This document shows positions 1 through 9,388 of a stretch of 64,000 nucleotides of DNA, piece after piece. A model generated the notes under the pieces. It had not been told where the DNA came from, searched no databases, and worked only from the letters and a program-made list of their open reading frames with translations. Numbering within the stretch: position 1 is the first letter of the stretch; every line of letters starts with the position of its first letter. The DNA comes from Bacillota bacterium (GTDB lineage Bacteria > Bacillota > Clostridia > Lachnospirales > Lachnospiraceae). The stretch spans positions 62,001-126,000 of the forward strand of contig JAEYFP010000008.1 of assembly GCA_023402845.1 (NCBI GenBank), read 5' to 3'. Position numbers and translations under genes: made by a program.

Positions 1-1344
1 GGAGGACAGTCCCCAATCGCCCTGCATCAGCACACCAAACCAACTCATCTGATCCAGACCCGATACTTTTACATCGATACCGACAGCTTTGATTTGGTCT
101 GCAATGAGCAGCATCGCATTATCACTCGTCGTGTTTTCGGAAATGTAGGGCATTGTAACAGAAAGGGGCTGCCCGTCTTTTTCAAGAATTCCATCACCGT
201 CCGTATCGGCATATCCTGCTTCTTCAAGTAACCGCTTTGCTTCCTTAGGATTATATTCCTTCCCTTCTGCATCAATATCACAGTACGGATAATAGCTTGG
301 CAGTATGCGGTTCGTTGGAGACACAAGCCCGTTATACACAGTTTCGCAAAGACTCGCTTTGTCAATTGCCATCGCAACCGCATTGCGCACTGCGGCATCG
401 TCAAAAGGTATTTTTGTGGTATTGAATGCAAGATATTCAACATTCTGAACCTTCCCATCCAGCAGCGTTTCAAAATGATCATTGTTGTCGAATTCGGACA
501 TTGCATCGTAGCTTGTTGCGTGTGACCCCCATAACATATCAATTTCACCGCTTCTCAGTGCAAGCTCTGCCGCCCCGGTATCTGTAATAACAGTGACTGT
601 AAAACTGTCCGCATCCGGCGCCTCGCCGTGGTAATAGGGATTTCTCACAAACGTATAGGTTGTGCCGTCGTAATCTCCGGCATACATATATGGCCCCGTA
701 CCGAATGAAGCGGTTAAAGCCGCATTGCTGAGCGTCATATCTTCATTGTACGCATTTGCAGACATAATCCCCATCGGCGCAATAATCGCGAGATCATTAA
801 GCACGCCGTAATAAGGCCTGGTCAGGTGCAGTACAAAGGTGTGTTCATCAATCGCTTCCGTACTTTCGATCAGCGTGCCTGTTACACCGAATGCACCGTT
901 ATACTGTCCCATAATTCCGGGTAAGGCATCCAAATTCAGCTTAACGACTTCCGCATTCAAATCAGAACCGTCACTAAACCTGATATTTTCTTTCAAATGA
1001 AACGTATAAGTCAGGCCATCATCAGAAATATCCCATGCTTCCGCCAGCCCGGGAACAATCTCACCATTTTTCACCGCAACAAGAGTTTCATACATATTGG
1101 ACAGATAATACGAAACCCCGTGGCCTCCGGCACTGTTCCCCGGATGAAGCGGTGTGAAAAAACCGCTTTCAAAATCCCAGTTTTCACAAAGTGCTACCGT
1201 TTTTGACTCTGCTTCCGTCTGCGGCGCCAGGTCTGGTTTTGCAGACGTCTCGTTTGCGACATCTTCCGCTTTTTCGGTTGTACCGCAGGCTGTCAGGCAA
1301 AGCGTCGCGCAGAGCATCATTGCCGATATTATTATTTTTTTCAA
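1..1344 (-). CDS. Nickel/oligopeptide ABC transporter substrate-binding lipoprotein (partial)
   Basis: This is a periplasmic-binding-type lipoprotein of the SBP_bac_5 (NikA/OppA/CntA) family. It would capture a peptide, nickel or metallophore complex outside the cell and pass it to the permeases encoded next to it. The N-terminus has KK, a hydrophobic stretch and a lipobox (LCLTACG), followed by an acidic linker. The body carries typical family stretches such as GLAEAWDISDDGLTYTFHLK and GTGPY. The start is TTG at 1344-1342, six bases after AGGAGG; no ATG fits as well. The frame is open for 448 codons to the left edge, so the C-terminus is missing. It is the last visible gene of the importer operon, 50 bp after an ATPase gene. 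The substrate cannot be read from the sequence. Confidence 0.9.
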   Translation of the reverse strand, partial: MKKIIISAMMLCATLCLTACGTTEKAEDVANETSAKPDLAPQTEAESKTVALCENWDFESGFFTPLHPGNSAGGHGVSYYLSNMYETLVAVKNGEIVPGLAEAWDISDDGLTYTFHLKENIRFSDGSDLNAEVVKLNLDALPGIMGQYNGAFGVTGTLIESTEAIDEHTFVLHLTRPYYGVLNDLAIIAPMGIMSANAYNEDMTLSNAALTASFGTGPYMYAGDYDGTTYTFVRNPYYHGEAPDADSFTVTVITDTGAAELALRSGEIDMLWGSHATSYDAMSEFDNNDHFETLLDGKVQNVEYLAFNTTKIPFDDAAVRNAVAMAIDKASLCETVYNGLVSPTNRILPSYYPYCDIDAEGKEYNPKEAKRLLEEAGYADTDGDGILEKDGQPLSVTMPYISENTTSDNAMLLIADQIKAVGIDVKVSGLDQMSWFGVLMQGDWGLSS

Positions 1345-1394
1345 TTTTATTTCCTCCTGTTAAATAAATTAATATTCTATCCAAACAGCCGCGC

Positions 1395-2141
1395 CTAGTC
1401 CAGCAGCAGCCGTGAATATTCATGTTTAAAACAGTCCGTATTGCCCTCATATTGCGCACGTTCAACAATTCTGCCGTCCTTCATAACAAAAATCGTATCC
1501 GCTATGTACAGGGCAACATCAATATCATGTGTAATCATCAGGTAGGTACAATCCAGTTCTTTTTGCAGTTCGGCTAAAAGTTCGAGTATACGCTTGCGCA
1601 CAATCACATCAAGTCCGCTTAATGCTTCGTCAAAAATAAGGATCTCCGGCTTAACACCGATCGCCCGGGCAATGCTGACCCGTTTTTGCTGGCCCCCTGA
1701 AAGCTCTCTTGGCCTCCGCTTGCAGTGTTCCAAAGATAAGTCCATTCGTTTCATCAACCCGCACACTCTTCTTTTCTCTTCTTCACGCGATAGTTTCATC
1801 AAATTACGCAGTGGTTCGGCAATCAGATCATATACTGTCATTTGTGGATTTAAAGCGCTTTCTGCATCTTGAAATACAATTTGCATTTTTCTGTAAACAT
1901 CACACCTCTCCTTTGCCAGAAAAATATTTTTACCGTCAAGCAGCACACTGCCCCCAGTCGGCTTAATAATCCCCGCCAGCATACGTGCAAGCGTTGTCTT
2001 GCCGCTGCCGCTTTCTCCGACAAGGGCATAGCGCCTCCCGTTCTGCAGCTCCATGGAAATCGGACCCACAGTTTGAAATTGGGCCTTCTTCCCTTTTTCT
2101 TTCACGCTATATTCCTTTGATAACTGATCGGCTGTTAACAC
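1395..2141 (-). CDS. Oligopeptide/nickel ABC transporter ATP-binding protein (OppF/NikE/CntF-like)
   Basis: This is a 248-residue cytoplasmic ATPase subunit of the importer. It has Walker A (GESGSGKTT, near residue 42), the signature LSGGQQKR (near 148), Walker B (ILIFDE) and the switch histidine (MITHD). It is shorter than many OppF proteins because it lacks most of the C-terminal oligo_HPY extension. It overlaps the upstream ATPase gene by 7 bp, which implies translational coupling. Two different ATPases next to two permeases is the Opp/Nik/Cnt layout. Confidence 0.93.
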   Translation of the reverse strand: MLTADQLSKEYSVKEKGKKAQFQTVGPISMELQNGRRYALVGESGSGKTTLARMLAGIIKPTGGSVLLDGKNIFLAKERCDVYRKMQIVFQDAESALNPQMTVYDLIAEPLRNLMKLSREEEKRRVCGLMKRMDLSLEHCKRRPRELSGGQQKRVSIARAIGVKPEILIFDEALSGLDVIVRKRILELLAELQKELDCTYLMITHDIDVALYIADTIFVMKDGRIVERAQYEGNTDCFKHEYSRLLLD

Positions 2142-2917
2142 GTTCCCATCTCCCTTTTAGACAAAGTGCCTGCCTCAAGCAATGCTTTTGTATAATCATG
2201 CTGAGGTCTGTTAAGTATTGCAGCCGCTTCTCCGGTTTCAACGAATTCACCGTTTTTCATGACCGCAATATAATCTGCTATTCTCTTTGCAATAATAAAG
2301 TCATGTGTTACAAGCAGAATGCCGGCACCTCTGCTTTTCAGCAGATTCAGTTCGTCTAATACGAGCCTTCGGCTTACCGCATCCAAAGCAGTTGTCGGTT
2401 CGTCCGCAGCAATCAGCGGTGCTTCACTGATCATTGCAATCGCGATCATTACGCGCTGCAGCATCCCACCTGACAGCTCATGCGGATAAGCGCTCAGTAT
2501 TTGCTCGGCACGGGGCAGACCCAGGGCCTTGAGTGCCCGGATCGACTTTTCACGAGCCTCCGATTTTGAGTCCTTCCTTCCCAAGGTCATTTGTCTTCCG
2601 ATTTTTACAGACGGATCAAATGCCGTCATCGGGTTTTGCATGATCAGTGCCAGCTTGGAGCAATGGTCTCTCCGCATCTTTTCATTCAAAGTAAACAACT
2701 CTGTATCGCCTAAATATGCACGGCCCAGAACAAGAAGGTTGTTTCGGTTCAATATGCCCGCAACAGCTTTTACAAGCATTGTTTTTCCGCTGCCGCTCTC
2801 TCCGACAATCACAGTGGTCTTGCCGCCGTATACAGAAAGCCCGACCCCTTTTACAATAGGAATGCTGCCTTTTTTCATTGTGACAGTTACATCTTCAAGC
2901 CTGAGCAGTTCTTTCAT
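2135..2917 (-). CDS. Oligopeptide/nickel ABC transporter ATP-binding protein (OppD/NikD/CntD-like)
   Basis: This 260-residue protein is the second ATPase of the importer. It has Walker A (GESGSGKTM, with Met where Thr or Ser is usual at the last place), the signature LSGGMLQRV, Walker B (LIAADEPTTALD) and the switch region VTHD. It overlaps the permease gene upstream by 4 bp and the second ATPase downstream by 7 bp. It pairs with its neighbour as a heterodimer in the Opp/Nik family; specificity lies in the binding protein and permeases. Confidence 0.93.
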   Translation of the reverse strand: MKELLRLEDVTVTMKKGSIPIVKGVGLSVYGGKTTVIVGESGSGKTMLVKAVAGILNRNNLLVLGRAYLGDTELFTLNEKMRRDHCSKLALIMQNPMTAFDPSVKIGRQMTLGRKDSKSEAREKSIRALKALGLPRAEQILSAYPHELSGGMLQRVMIAIAMISEAPLIAADEPTTALDAVSRRLVLDELNLLKSRGAGILLVTHDFIIAKRIADYIAVMKNGEFVETGEAAAILNRPQHDYTKALLEAGTLSKREMGTC

Positions 2918-3744
2918 ATCGTCATATCCTCCGGTGTGAGGATGTCACGCATTGCCTCACCAAACAGCGTAAACCCTGCTGCCGCGGCAAATACAGCTAT
3001 TCCCGGCCAAATAATCAGCATCGGCTGAGAATAAAGGCAGGGACGCGCTTCATTCATCATTGACCCCCATTCTGCGGTTCCCGCCGGCAGCCCGATTCCG
3101 AGAAAGGAAAACCCGGAAACCATCATGATCACCGACGCAACACCCGTACAGGCATAAATCAGAAACTGAGGAAGTGCATTAGGAATGATATGACGAAATA
3201 AGATGCCTGCATCGCTTACACCGGCAACCCGTGCCGCAGGCACATAATCTTTTGATGCCTCCTTCCTGCAATATACTCTCGCCATTCGTACATACCATGC
3301 CCATAGGGATAGAACTGCCGAAATCAACACAACGGCGATATTACTGCCGAGCACTCCAATCAGTGAAATCGCTATAACGAGAGAGGGGAAAGCAATAAAA
3401 ACATCACAAATAATAGTAAAAATTCTGTCCTGCCAGCCGCCCTTGTATGCACAGATGCTTCCAACGAGCAGTCCGAAGATCATAAGCATGGCAACTGTTG
3501 GAATTGCGATACCAAGCGATAATCGAGCGCCGTATACCAGACGGGAAAATTCACAGCGCCCAAGCTGATCACCTCCGAGCGGATATTCTAAAGAGGGTTC
3601 GGCAAATCTCGCAGACGGATTCATTTCATTTGGTGAGTGCGGCGCAATAAACGGCGCAAGCAAGGCTGCCGTACAAAGTATCACAATCAGAAAAATGCCG
3701 ATCAGCGCCTGCGGGTTATGTAAAATTTTATGAAGCATCTGCAT
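2914..3744 (-). CDS. Oligopeptide/nickel ABC transporter permease (OppC/NikC/CntC-like)
   Basis: A 276-residue inner-membrane permease. The N-terminal membrane segment (NPQALIGIFLIVILCTAALLAPF cut here at its centre) is followed by the family stretch PLGGDQLGR and then five further hydrophobic segments, with an EAA-type coupling loop around AARVAGVSDAGILFRHIIPN. Length and layout match OppC/NikC. It overlaps the upstream permease by 17 bp and the ATPase by 4 bp, so the four core transporter genes are coupled. Confidence 0.93.
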   Translation of the reverse strand: MQMLHKILHNPQALIGIFLIVILCTAALLAPFIAPHSPNEMNPSARFAEPSLEYPLGGDQLGRCEFSRLVYGARLSLGIAIPTVAMLMIFGLLVGSICAYKGGWQDRIFTIICDVFIAFPSLVIAISLIGVLGSNIAVVLISAVLSLWAWYVRMARVYCRKEASKDYVPAARVAGVSDAGILFRHIIPNALPQFLIYACTGVASVIMMVSGFSFLGIGLPAGTAEWGSMMNEARPCLYSQPMLIIWPGIAVFAAAAGFTLFGEAMRDILTPEDMTI

Positions 3745-4669
3745 CCTCCTTTACAGCTATCCTCGGACAAAGCAGTCTGCCCGCGATATCCGCAATCAGA
3801 TTCAACAAAACAAAAATACTTGCAATGATCAGTGTTGCTGCACTGATGACCGGCAGATCCCGTGCAATTACTGCCTCGATGAGAAATACCCCGAAACCTC
3901 TGATGGAAAATATGCTTTCGACGACCGCCGAGCCCGCAACCAGTGAACCGGCATAGGAAGCAAATAGTGTGATCATGGGCGGAAGTGCATTCCTAACTGC
4001 ATGCATCCATAAAATCCTATTTTTGCTTTGTCCTCTTGAACGCAGATATGCTACATAATCGGCGCTCATTTCACTTAAAAGAGAAGATCTGAAGAGACGA
4101 ATCGCCGCACATAAGGCCGGCATGGCAAGCGATATGGCCGGAAGAATACGTCCTTTCATCCCCGGTTGGGCGGTTACTGTAAATAATGATAAATTCACCG
4201 CAAATTGTATAAGCAGAAGAAACCCCAGCCAAAACACCGGAATACAAATTCCAATTACCGTCACCCAACGCATGATATGGTCAAACACGCTGTTATGATA
4301 CAGGGCGCACAGTGCGCCGGCAGGCAATGCAATGGCGATGATAAGAAGAAGTGCAAAAGCGGAAAGTGCAAGCGTTTTTGGCATCAGAACTGCGATGTCT
4401 GCACTCACCGAATGACGCGTCATATAGGAGATTCCAAAATTTCCTTTTAATATCCCTGCCATCCATGAAAAATAACGCTCTATAATCGGTCGATCAAGCC
4501 CGTATTCCTTGCGTATGCTTTCAATTAATTCGGGCGATGCATTGGAAATCTGCTGTCTGGCAATTGCTTCCGCCGGATCAACGTTTGAAATTTCAGAAAG
4601 TGCAAAACTTAATATTGAAACACCGATCAGTACAATCAGAAAATCGATCAGTCTCTTAGGCAAACTCAT
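3728..4669 (-). CDS. Oligopeptide/nickel ABC transporter permease (OppB/NikB/CntB-like)
   Basis: A 313-residue permease. It starts with the typical N-terminal helix (RLIDFLIVLIGVSILSFAL), has the DRPIIERYFSWMAGILKGNFG region of OppB/NikB, and carries an EAA loop near YLRSRGQSKNRILWMHAVRN. It is the first gene of the importer core and begins 28 bp after the end of the second half-ABC transporter, so all seven transport genes are probably one transcript. NikB versus OppB cannot be settled from sequence alone. Confidence 0.93.
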   Translation of the reverse strand: MSLPKRLIDFLIVLIGVSILSFALSEISNVDPAEAIARQQISNASPELIESIRKEYGLDRPIIERYFSWMAGILKGNFGISYMTRHSVSADIAVLMPKTLALSAFALLLIIAIALPAGALCALYHNSVFDHIMRWVTVIGICIPVFWLGFLLLIQFAVNLSLFTVTAQPGMKGRILPAISLAMPALCAAIRLFRSSLLSEMSADYVAYLRSRGQSKNRILWMHAVRNALPPMITLFASYAGSLVAGSAVVESIFSIRGFGVFLIEAVIARDLPVISAATLIIASIFVLLNLIADIAGRLLCPRIAVKEDADAS

Positions 4670-4697
4670 TTCGTTCTCTCTTCCATAATTGATTTTA

Positions 4698-6434
4698 TTA
4701 ATTAGTCCAGCTCCCGGCTGTTGCCTGATTCCGTTTATTCCATAATTTTTTATACAGTCCTTCCTTTATGACAAGCTCATCATGTGTACCGCGTTCACAG
4801 ATTTCTCCGTCATCAATCACAAGAATCTGATTTGCGTTCTTTATGGTTGTGAGCTTGTGTGCAATGACAATTAATGTCTTTTCTGCAACAAGTTCACTGA
4901 TTGCCTGCTGTATATAGCGTTCATTGTCCGGATCGATGCTGGCTGTCGCTTCATCCAGCAGCACAATAGGCGCATCCTTTAAAATTGCTCTTGCAATTGA
5001 TATCCGTTGTTTTTCACCGCCCGAGAGCGTAGCGCCCCCTTCCCCGACAACCGTATCAAAACCATCCGGCATTTTCATAATAAAATCATAACAGCGCGCC
5101 TTTTTTGCTGCTGCAATCACCTGTTCACATGTTGCATATGCATTGCCAAATAAAATATTGTTGTAAACAGTATCATGAAATAAATATACCCGTTGAAACA
5201 CCATGCTGATGTTTGACATCAGCTGCTCAAACGACATCTCACGAATATCTGCGTCTCCCAGAAGAATTTGTCCGGCCTCACTATCCCAAAAGCGAGCAAT
5301 CAGATTGCAGATCGTTGTTTTTCCGCAGCCGCTTTTTCCTACAAGGGCGGTAATTGTCTTTTCTTTTGCTAGAAAGCTGACATGCTTAAGTATCGGCTTA
5401 TCTCCGTAGTCAAAGCTGACATCTTTAAATTCAATATCGCGGTTTTTCAGCTTTACTTCTTTGCCGGTGTCGGATATGGTTTTTTCTTTCAGTATCTTTT
5501 CATACCTGTCCATGCCGGCTTCCATAAGCCGAATCTCTGCGGAAATACTAATCAGACTGCTTACCGGCCGATATATCTCAAAAGCAAATATTGTCAGCAT
5601 CAGCATCAGCGCAAGGGTCATTGTTCCGTTTACTAGAGAAATTGAAGCAACGCTGACTATTCCCCCGATTGATAGCGCAATCACACTGTCCGCAAGCACT
5701 GCCGGCCCAATAAATTTCTTTTCGAAATCAAATTGTACATTGCTAAGCTTTCTGTAACAGCTGTTCGTACGCTCCTGTTTGCCGCCAACCAAATGAAACG
5801 CTTTGATCACCTGCATACCCTTTATATACTCAACCGCGGCGGATGTCGCCTCCTGCTGGCATTCTTGGACGTTCTTTGAATACCTTTGGGAAATTTTTTG
5901 TATTTTATTGAAAATCAGTATCTCAAGAAAGCAGGTTACAAGCATGATCAACGCAATAACAGGGCTGAAAAATGACAGCATCAACAGAGTAACCGCCAGC
6001 GTAATCATCGATGTGGTGATTGTAGTTAGCTGCGTCATTCCCATTTCTTCGATAAACTTAATATCCGATGAAATCACAGCGGAAAGGTTCCCTATATTTC
6101 CCTCTGTAAAGTAGGACATCGGAAACATTTTAATCGTTCCCCCAAGCTTCAGTCTTTCTCTTGCAAATATCATATATCCGCTTCCGCTTTGGTTCTTTTC
6201 CCGTACAAACCGCAAGATAACAGCAAGCACAAGACTGCATAAAACAGCCGCAAAGACAATCCAAAAGTCTTTTTGCGTAAGCGCTCCCGCCGTTGCCTGC
6301 ATCAAAGTATACAAAATCATAAACATCGGAACTTTTTCTGCGATTGCCTCGAAAAAACTGACAACGTATGCTCTGGTCAGATTTTTTCCATAATCACCGG
6401 CGAGCCGTGTCATCCTCTTTAATACTTGCAGCAT
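4698..6434 (-). CDS. Half-size ABC transporter, membrane and ATPase domains fused (YbtQ/IrtB-like)
   Basis: A 578-residue type IV ABC half-transporter with about six membrane helices (residues ~15-310) and a C-terminal ATPase. The ATPase has Walker A GKSGCGKTT, signature LSGGEKQR, Walker B IVLLDEATAS with the catalytic Glu intact, and the switch His (IAHK). It starts 2 bp after the preceding half-transporter, whose last codons supply its ribosome-binding site, so the two should form a heterodimer. In this fold YbtPQ and IrtAB import siderophores whereas many relatives export. The AraC regulator and metal-type importer beside it favour a metallophore role, which is inference. Confidence 0.9.
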   Translation of the reverse strand: MLQVLKRMTRLAGDYGKNLTRAYVVSFFEAIAEKVPMFMILYTLMQATAGALTQKDFWIVFAAVLCSLVLAVILRFVREKNQSGSGYMIFARERLKLGGTIKMFPMSYFTEGNIGNLSAVISSDIKFIEEMGMTQLTTITTSMITLAVTLLMLSFFSPVIALIMLVTCFLEILIFNKIQKISQRYSKNVQECQQEATSAAVEYIKGMQVIKAFHLVGGKQERTNSCYRKLSNVQFDFEKKFIGPAVLADSVIALSIGGIVSVASISLVNGTMTLALMLMLTIFAFEIYRPVSSLISISAEIRLMEAGMDRYEKILKEKTISDTGKEVKLKNRDIEFKDVSFDYGDKPILKHVSFLAKEKTITALVGKSGCGKTTICNLIARFWDSEAGQILLGDADIREMSFEQLMSNISMVFQRVYLFHDTVYNNILFGNAYATCEQVIAAAKKARCYDFIMKMPDGFDTVVGEGGATLSGGEKQRISIARAILKDAPIVLLDEATASIDPDNERYIQQAISELVAEKTLIVIAHKLTTIKNANQILVIDDGEICERGTHDELVIKEGLYKKLWNKRNQATAGSWTN

Positions 6435-6436
6435 TG

Positions 6437-8164
6437 TTACACCTCCAGCTTCCAGTTGATTGTTTCTTCATTGGCACCCCATAGTTCTTGGTACAGCGTA
6501 CATCTTTTCAGCAGCTCCTCATGCCTGCCCTGCGCAGCGAGCTCTCCTCTATCCATAACCAGTATTTGATCTGCACCTGTGATATTGCTTAATCGATGGG
6601 CAATAACAATAACTGTCTTGCCCGACATCAGCGTATTAATCGCCGCCTGAATCACATCTTCGTTTTCTGCATCCATATAAGCAGTTGCTTCATCCAGTAC
6701 CACAATCGGTGAATTCTTAAGCATTGCACGTGCAAGAGTAAGCCTCTGTTTTTCACCTCCGGAGAGCCTGCCACCATCCGTTCCGACCCGGGTATTGTAT
6801 CCATTCGGCAAAGCTGTAATGAACTCATGACAAGCCGCCGCTTTTGCTGCCTCATATACCTGATTGTCGGAAGCGTTTGGCTTCCCGATACGAATGTTTT
6901 CCATAATGCTGTCGTCAAAAAGAAAATTATCCTGCGAAACAAAGCTGATCACATCCATTAACGCATCCGCGGTGTAGTTACGAATATCCTTATCGCCAAC
7001 CTGAATGCTTCCGCTTTTCACGTCCCAGTAATGCACAAGCAGTTTTGCAATGGTACTTTTACCGCTGCCTGACGGTCCGACAATTGCCGTCAGCGAATTC
7101 TCCTTAGCCTGAAAACTGATCTCCCTTATAACATCCGTATCCTGATAAGCAAAAGTCACTTTCTCGAATCGCACATCTGCCTTTTTTGCTATTTCTTCTG
7201 TTCCCGTTTGTACGCTGTGACCTTCAAAACTTTTTTCCAGCTCAGACATCGCGTAATTTAAGTTTGGTATCAATGGCAAAAACATAAGTACTTTATGAAA
7301 CGGCATACCGATAGCTAAATTCAGCATCAATGTAAAAACCAGTGTATCAAGCGGCAGACTGCCATTCATATACATCAGCATACCAAGCGGCAGGGTCAGA
7401 ACAACGGTACAAGGCAATACCACACCTACAATCGACATCCCCCACCACGAACCGGCCGTCCAGTCATAGGCATATTTTTTGTAGTCCTCCACATCACGGG
7501 CATACTTTTCATACGAGACAGTGGTCTGCCCAAAAACCTTGACCACATCCATACCTGAAACATATTCAATAATTGTATTATTAAGTTTATTCTGTGATTC
7601 ATAATACTTCGGCATCTTTTTCATGCCTGTTTTCATCATGGTATTCATTGCAAACAGGCTGACAGGAAGTGAACCCAGAGACAACAAACCCATACGCCAG
7701 TCGCTGCTGAAAAGAATCATCAGCACAATCACCGGAATAATCATATTGGGAATTCCCTCTATAAAAATATGTGCAATCACAACTTCAAGGCTGCCGATAT
7801 CGTCAATTATCTTTTTTTTGTAGAACCCGGAGCCTTTGTCAATCATATCCCCCAGCGGCATGCTCGCCGTTTTGTCGCTGAATTTCCTTCGCATTTCGTA
7901 TAGAGTACCGTAAGCCGCTTTGTGGGATAACGTAATACCTACCGCATTCAAACCAGATTTTAGTATCAAAAAAAACGCTATGAGAACTCCCGTATTAATG
8001 ATCATTTTCATTGAAAACGCAGATCCCTTTAAAAAACTGACGATCAGTTTATTGACTGCAAGATAGGGTAATATCCCGGCAATGACGCTGAGAAAAATCA
8101 TCAGTATTGCCAAATATAACTCCTTTTTGCATCCAACCGCATATTTCATTGCTTTCTTAATCAT
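6437..8164 (-). CDS. Half-size ABC transporter, membrane and ATPase domains fused (YbtP/IrtA-like)
   Basis: A 575-residue partner of the adjacent half-transporter. The membrane domain occupies residues ~1-310; the ATPase has Walker A GPSGSGKST, signature LSGGEKQR, Walker B IVVLDEATAY and switch IAHR, all intact. It is the first gene of the operon that continues into the nickel/peptide importer. Its ATG follows GGGGGAGAG. The promoter region just upstream carries a GTTAG-N6-CTAAC palindrome. It lacks the siderophore-interacting domain found in IrtA of mycobacteria, so reductive release would have to be done elsewhere. A function in peptide export is the alternative. Confidence 0.9.
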   Translation of the reverse strand: MIKKAMKYAVGCKKELYLAILMIFLSVIAGILPYLAVNKLIVSFLKGSAFSMKMIINTGVLIAFFLILKSGLNAVGITLSHKAAYGTLYEMRRKFSDKTASMPLGDMIDKGSGFYKKKIIDDIGSLEVVIAHIFIEGIPNMIIPVIVLMILFSSDWRMGLLSLGSLPVSLFAMNTMMKTGMKKMPKYYESQNKLNNTIIEYVSGMDVVKVFGQTTVSYEKYARDVEDYKKYAYDWTAGSWWGMSIVGVVLPCTVVLTLPLGMLMYMNGSLPLDTLVFTLMLNLAIGMPFHKVLMFLPLIPNLNYAMSELEKSFEGHSVQTGTEEIAKKADVRFEKVTFAYQDTDVIREISFQAKENSLTAIVGPSGSGKSTIAKLLVHYWDVKSGSIQVGDKDIRNYTADALMDVISFVSQDNFLFDDSIMENIRIGKPNASDNQVYEAAKAAACHEFITALPNGYNTRVGTDGGRLSGGEKQRLTLARAMLKNSPIVVLDEATAYMDAENEDVIQAAINTLMSGKTVIVIAHRLSNITGADQILVMDRGELAAQGRHEELLKRCTLYQELWGANEETINWKLEV

Positions 8165-8183
8165 TGCTCTCCCCCTTGCAAGA

Positions 8184-8199
8184 GTTAGTTTTAGCTAAC
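8184..8199. promoter_or_regulatory. Putative metal-regulator box 1 (GTTAG-N6-CTAAC)
   Basis: The sequence GTTAGTTTTAGCTAAC is a 16-bp palindrome. On the minus strand it lies 8 bp downstream of a good -10 element (TATAAT, 8213-8208) for the half-transporter operon, so it covers about +2 to +17. The half-site spacing resembles DtxR/IdeR-family boxes (TTAGG-N4-CCTAA), but the regulator is not encoded in this window. Confidence 0.6.
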
Positions 8200-8207
8200 C
8201 AATAAGG

Positions 8208-8236
8208 ATTATAACTAATTATTATCTCCTTTTATA
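8208..8236 (-). promoter_or_regulatory. Promoter of the half-transporter/importer operon
   Basis: The minus strand has TATAAT at 8213-8208. Seventeen bp upstream there is only TATAAA, a poor -35. A promoter with a good -10 and no -35 commonly needs an activator, and an AraC-family gene ends 70 bp upstream. Confidence 0.45.
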
Positions 8237-8244
8237 GAGCAAAA

Positions 8245-8287
8245 AAGACAAAAAAAGCACAAATCGGACACAGCCGAGATGTGCTTT
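8245..8287 (-). terminator. Intrinsic terminator after the AraC gene
   Basis: On the minus strand AAAGCACA (8287-8280) pairs with TGTGCTTT (8261-8254), with an inner CGG/CCG pairing, followed by a T-rich run. It separates the AraC gene from the transporter operon and implies the operon has its own promoter. Confidence 0.8.
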
Positions 8288-8304
8288 CAACCTATATGCA
8301 GTTA

Positions 8305-9282
8305 TTACTTTTTCATTTCTCTTCGATATGCCGACGGCAAATATCCATATTCCTTTTTAAATGTTTCTGAAAATCTGCTTGATGAGACAAAACCCTGCGC
8401 TTCTGATATATGTAAAATACTAAGATCAGTCTGTGCAAGCATTTCCCTTGATTTTTCCAGACGCTTTTGAATCATATACCGGTGTGGTTGTATGCCAAAG
8501 CATTCTTTGAAGATTCTTTTAAAATAGGTTGGACTAATCTCACAGTATTCCGCCAATTCAGTTATTGTAAACGGCTCCTGGAGGTTTTGATCTATTCGTG
8601 CCTTCGCGCGTGCGATTTGTTCCAACAGTTTTCTGTCATATTTTCGTTTGGAAGCATCCTGATACTTTGAATAATTCGCAATACCGCAGTACAGCATTTC
8701 CAGCGCTTTTGCTTTGATAAAAAACATATTGCGATCAAGAACCGCTTCCTTAAGCTGCTTTGCTATATCAGAAAACTGCAAATCACTGTTGTAAATCAAT
8801 ACATCCTTATTGGAGGACGCATTCAGATAATATTCCTTAAGCATAGCCGTGTCCAAATTCAAATCAGCCAGCGAGGTTAACAGCTCATCGTAACAGCAAA
8901 GAAGACCTGCCGCAGCATGAGCGCTTTTATAGACAGTTGTACTTTCAAACTCTGCGTTTCCGGCGAAATTCACAATATCATTTTTCTTAATAAAGCATGC
9001 GGTATTATTCTTAAAATTAATCTGTGCTTCTCCGTCAAATACCTGATACATGGAAATAATCTTTTGATAGCCATCTGTATTTACGGCCGGTCCATGATGC
9101 ATATAACAATCCGTATATGTGACATACATCCCATCAATTACCCGCACTAAAATTTCTTCTCCGTTTCCATACTTTGAAGCAACCTGAAATACCATAACAT
9201 CCCCATCATAATCAGTCATTGTGGTTAAATCCGAAAAATGATAATTTTTCAGCATTTTTTCAATATTATTTGATGTTTGCAT
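8305..9282 (-). CDS. AraC-family transcriptional regulator
   Basis: A 325-residue regulator. Residues ~1-215 form a ligand-sensing part without a family I can name. Residues ~220-322 are two helix-turn-helix motifs of the AraC type (FTITELAEYCEISPTYFKRI, then ILHISEAQGFVSSSRFSETF). PchR and YbtA, which control siderophore genes, have this layout. The gene sits between the methyltransferase and the half-transporters, which makes it the likely local activator, perhaps sensing the imported compound. It ends in an intrinsic terminator. Confidence 0.88.
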   Translation of the reverse strand: MQTSNNIEKMLKNYHFSDLTTMTDYDGDVMVFQVASKYGNGEEILVRVIDGMYVTYTDCYMHHGPAVNTDGYQKIISMYQVFDGEAQINFKNNTACFIKKNDIVNFAGNAEFESTTVYKSAHAAAGLLCCYDELLTSLADLNLDTAMLKEYYLNASSNKDVLIYNSDLQFSDIAKQLKEAVLDRNMFFIKAKALEMLYCGIANYSKYQDASKRKYDRKLLEQIARAKARIDQNLQEPFTITELAEYCEISPTYFKRIFKECFGIQPHRYMIQKRLEKSREMLAQTDLSILHISEAQGFVSSSRFSETFKKEYGYLPSAYRREMKK

Positions 9283-9388
9283 TTCAGACAGATTCCATCC
9301 TTTTCTGAGATTGTTCTATCATGATAAATGGTTCTCACATCGGACTGCTTATTTTCTTGAGCTGATGCAATAATGAAATCTATACCGT

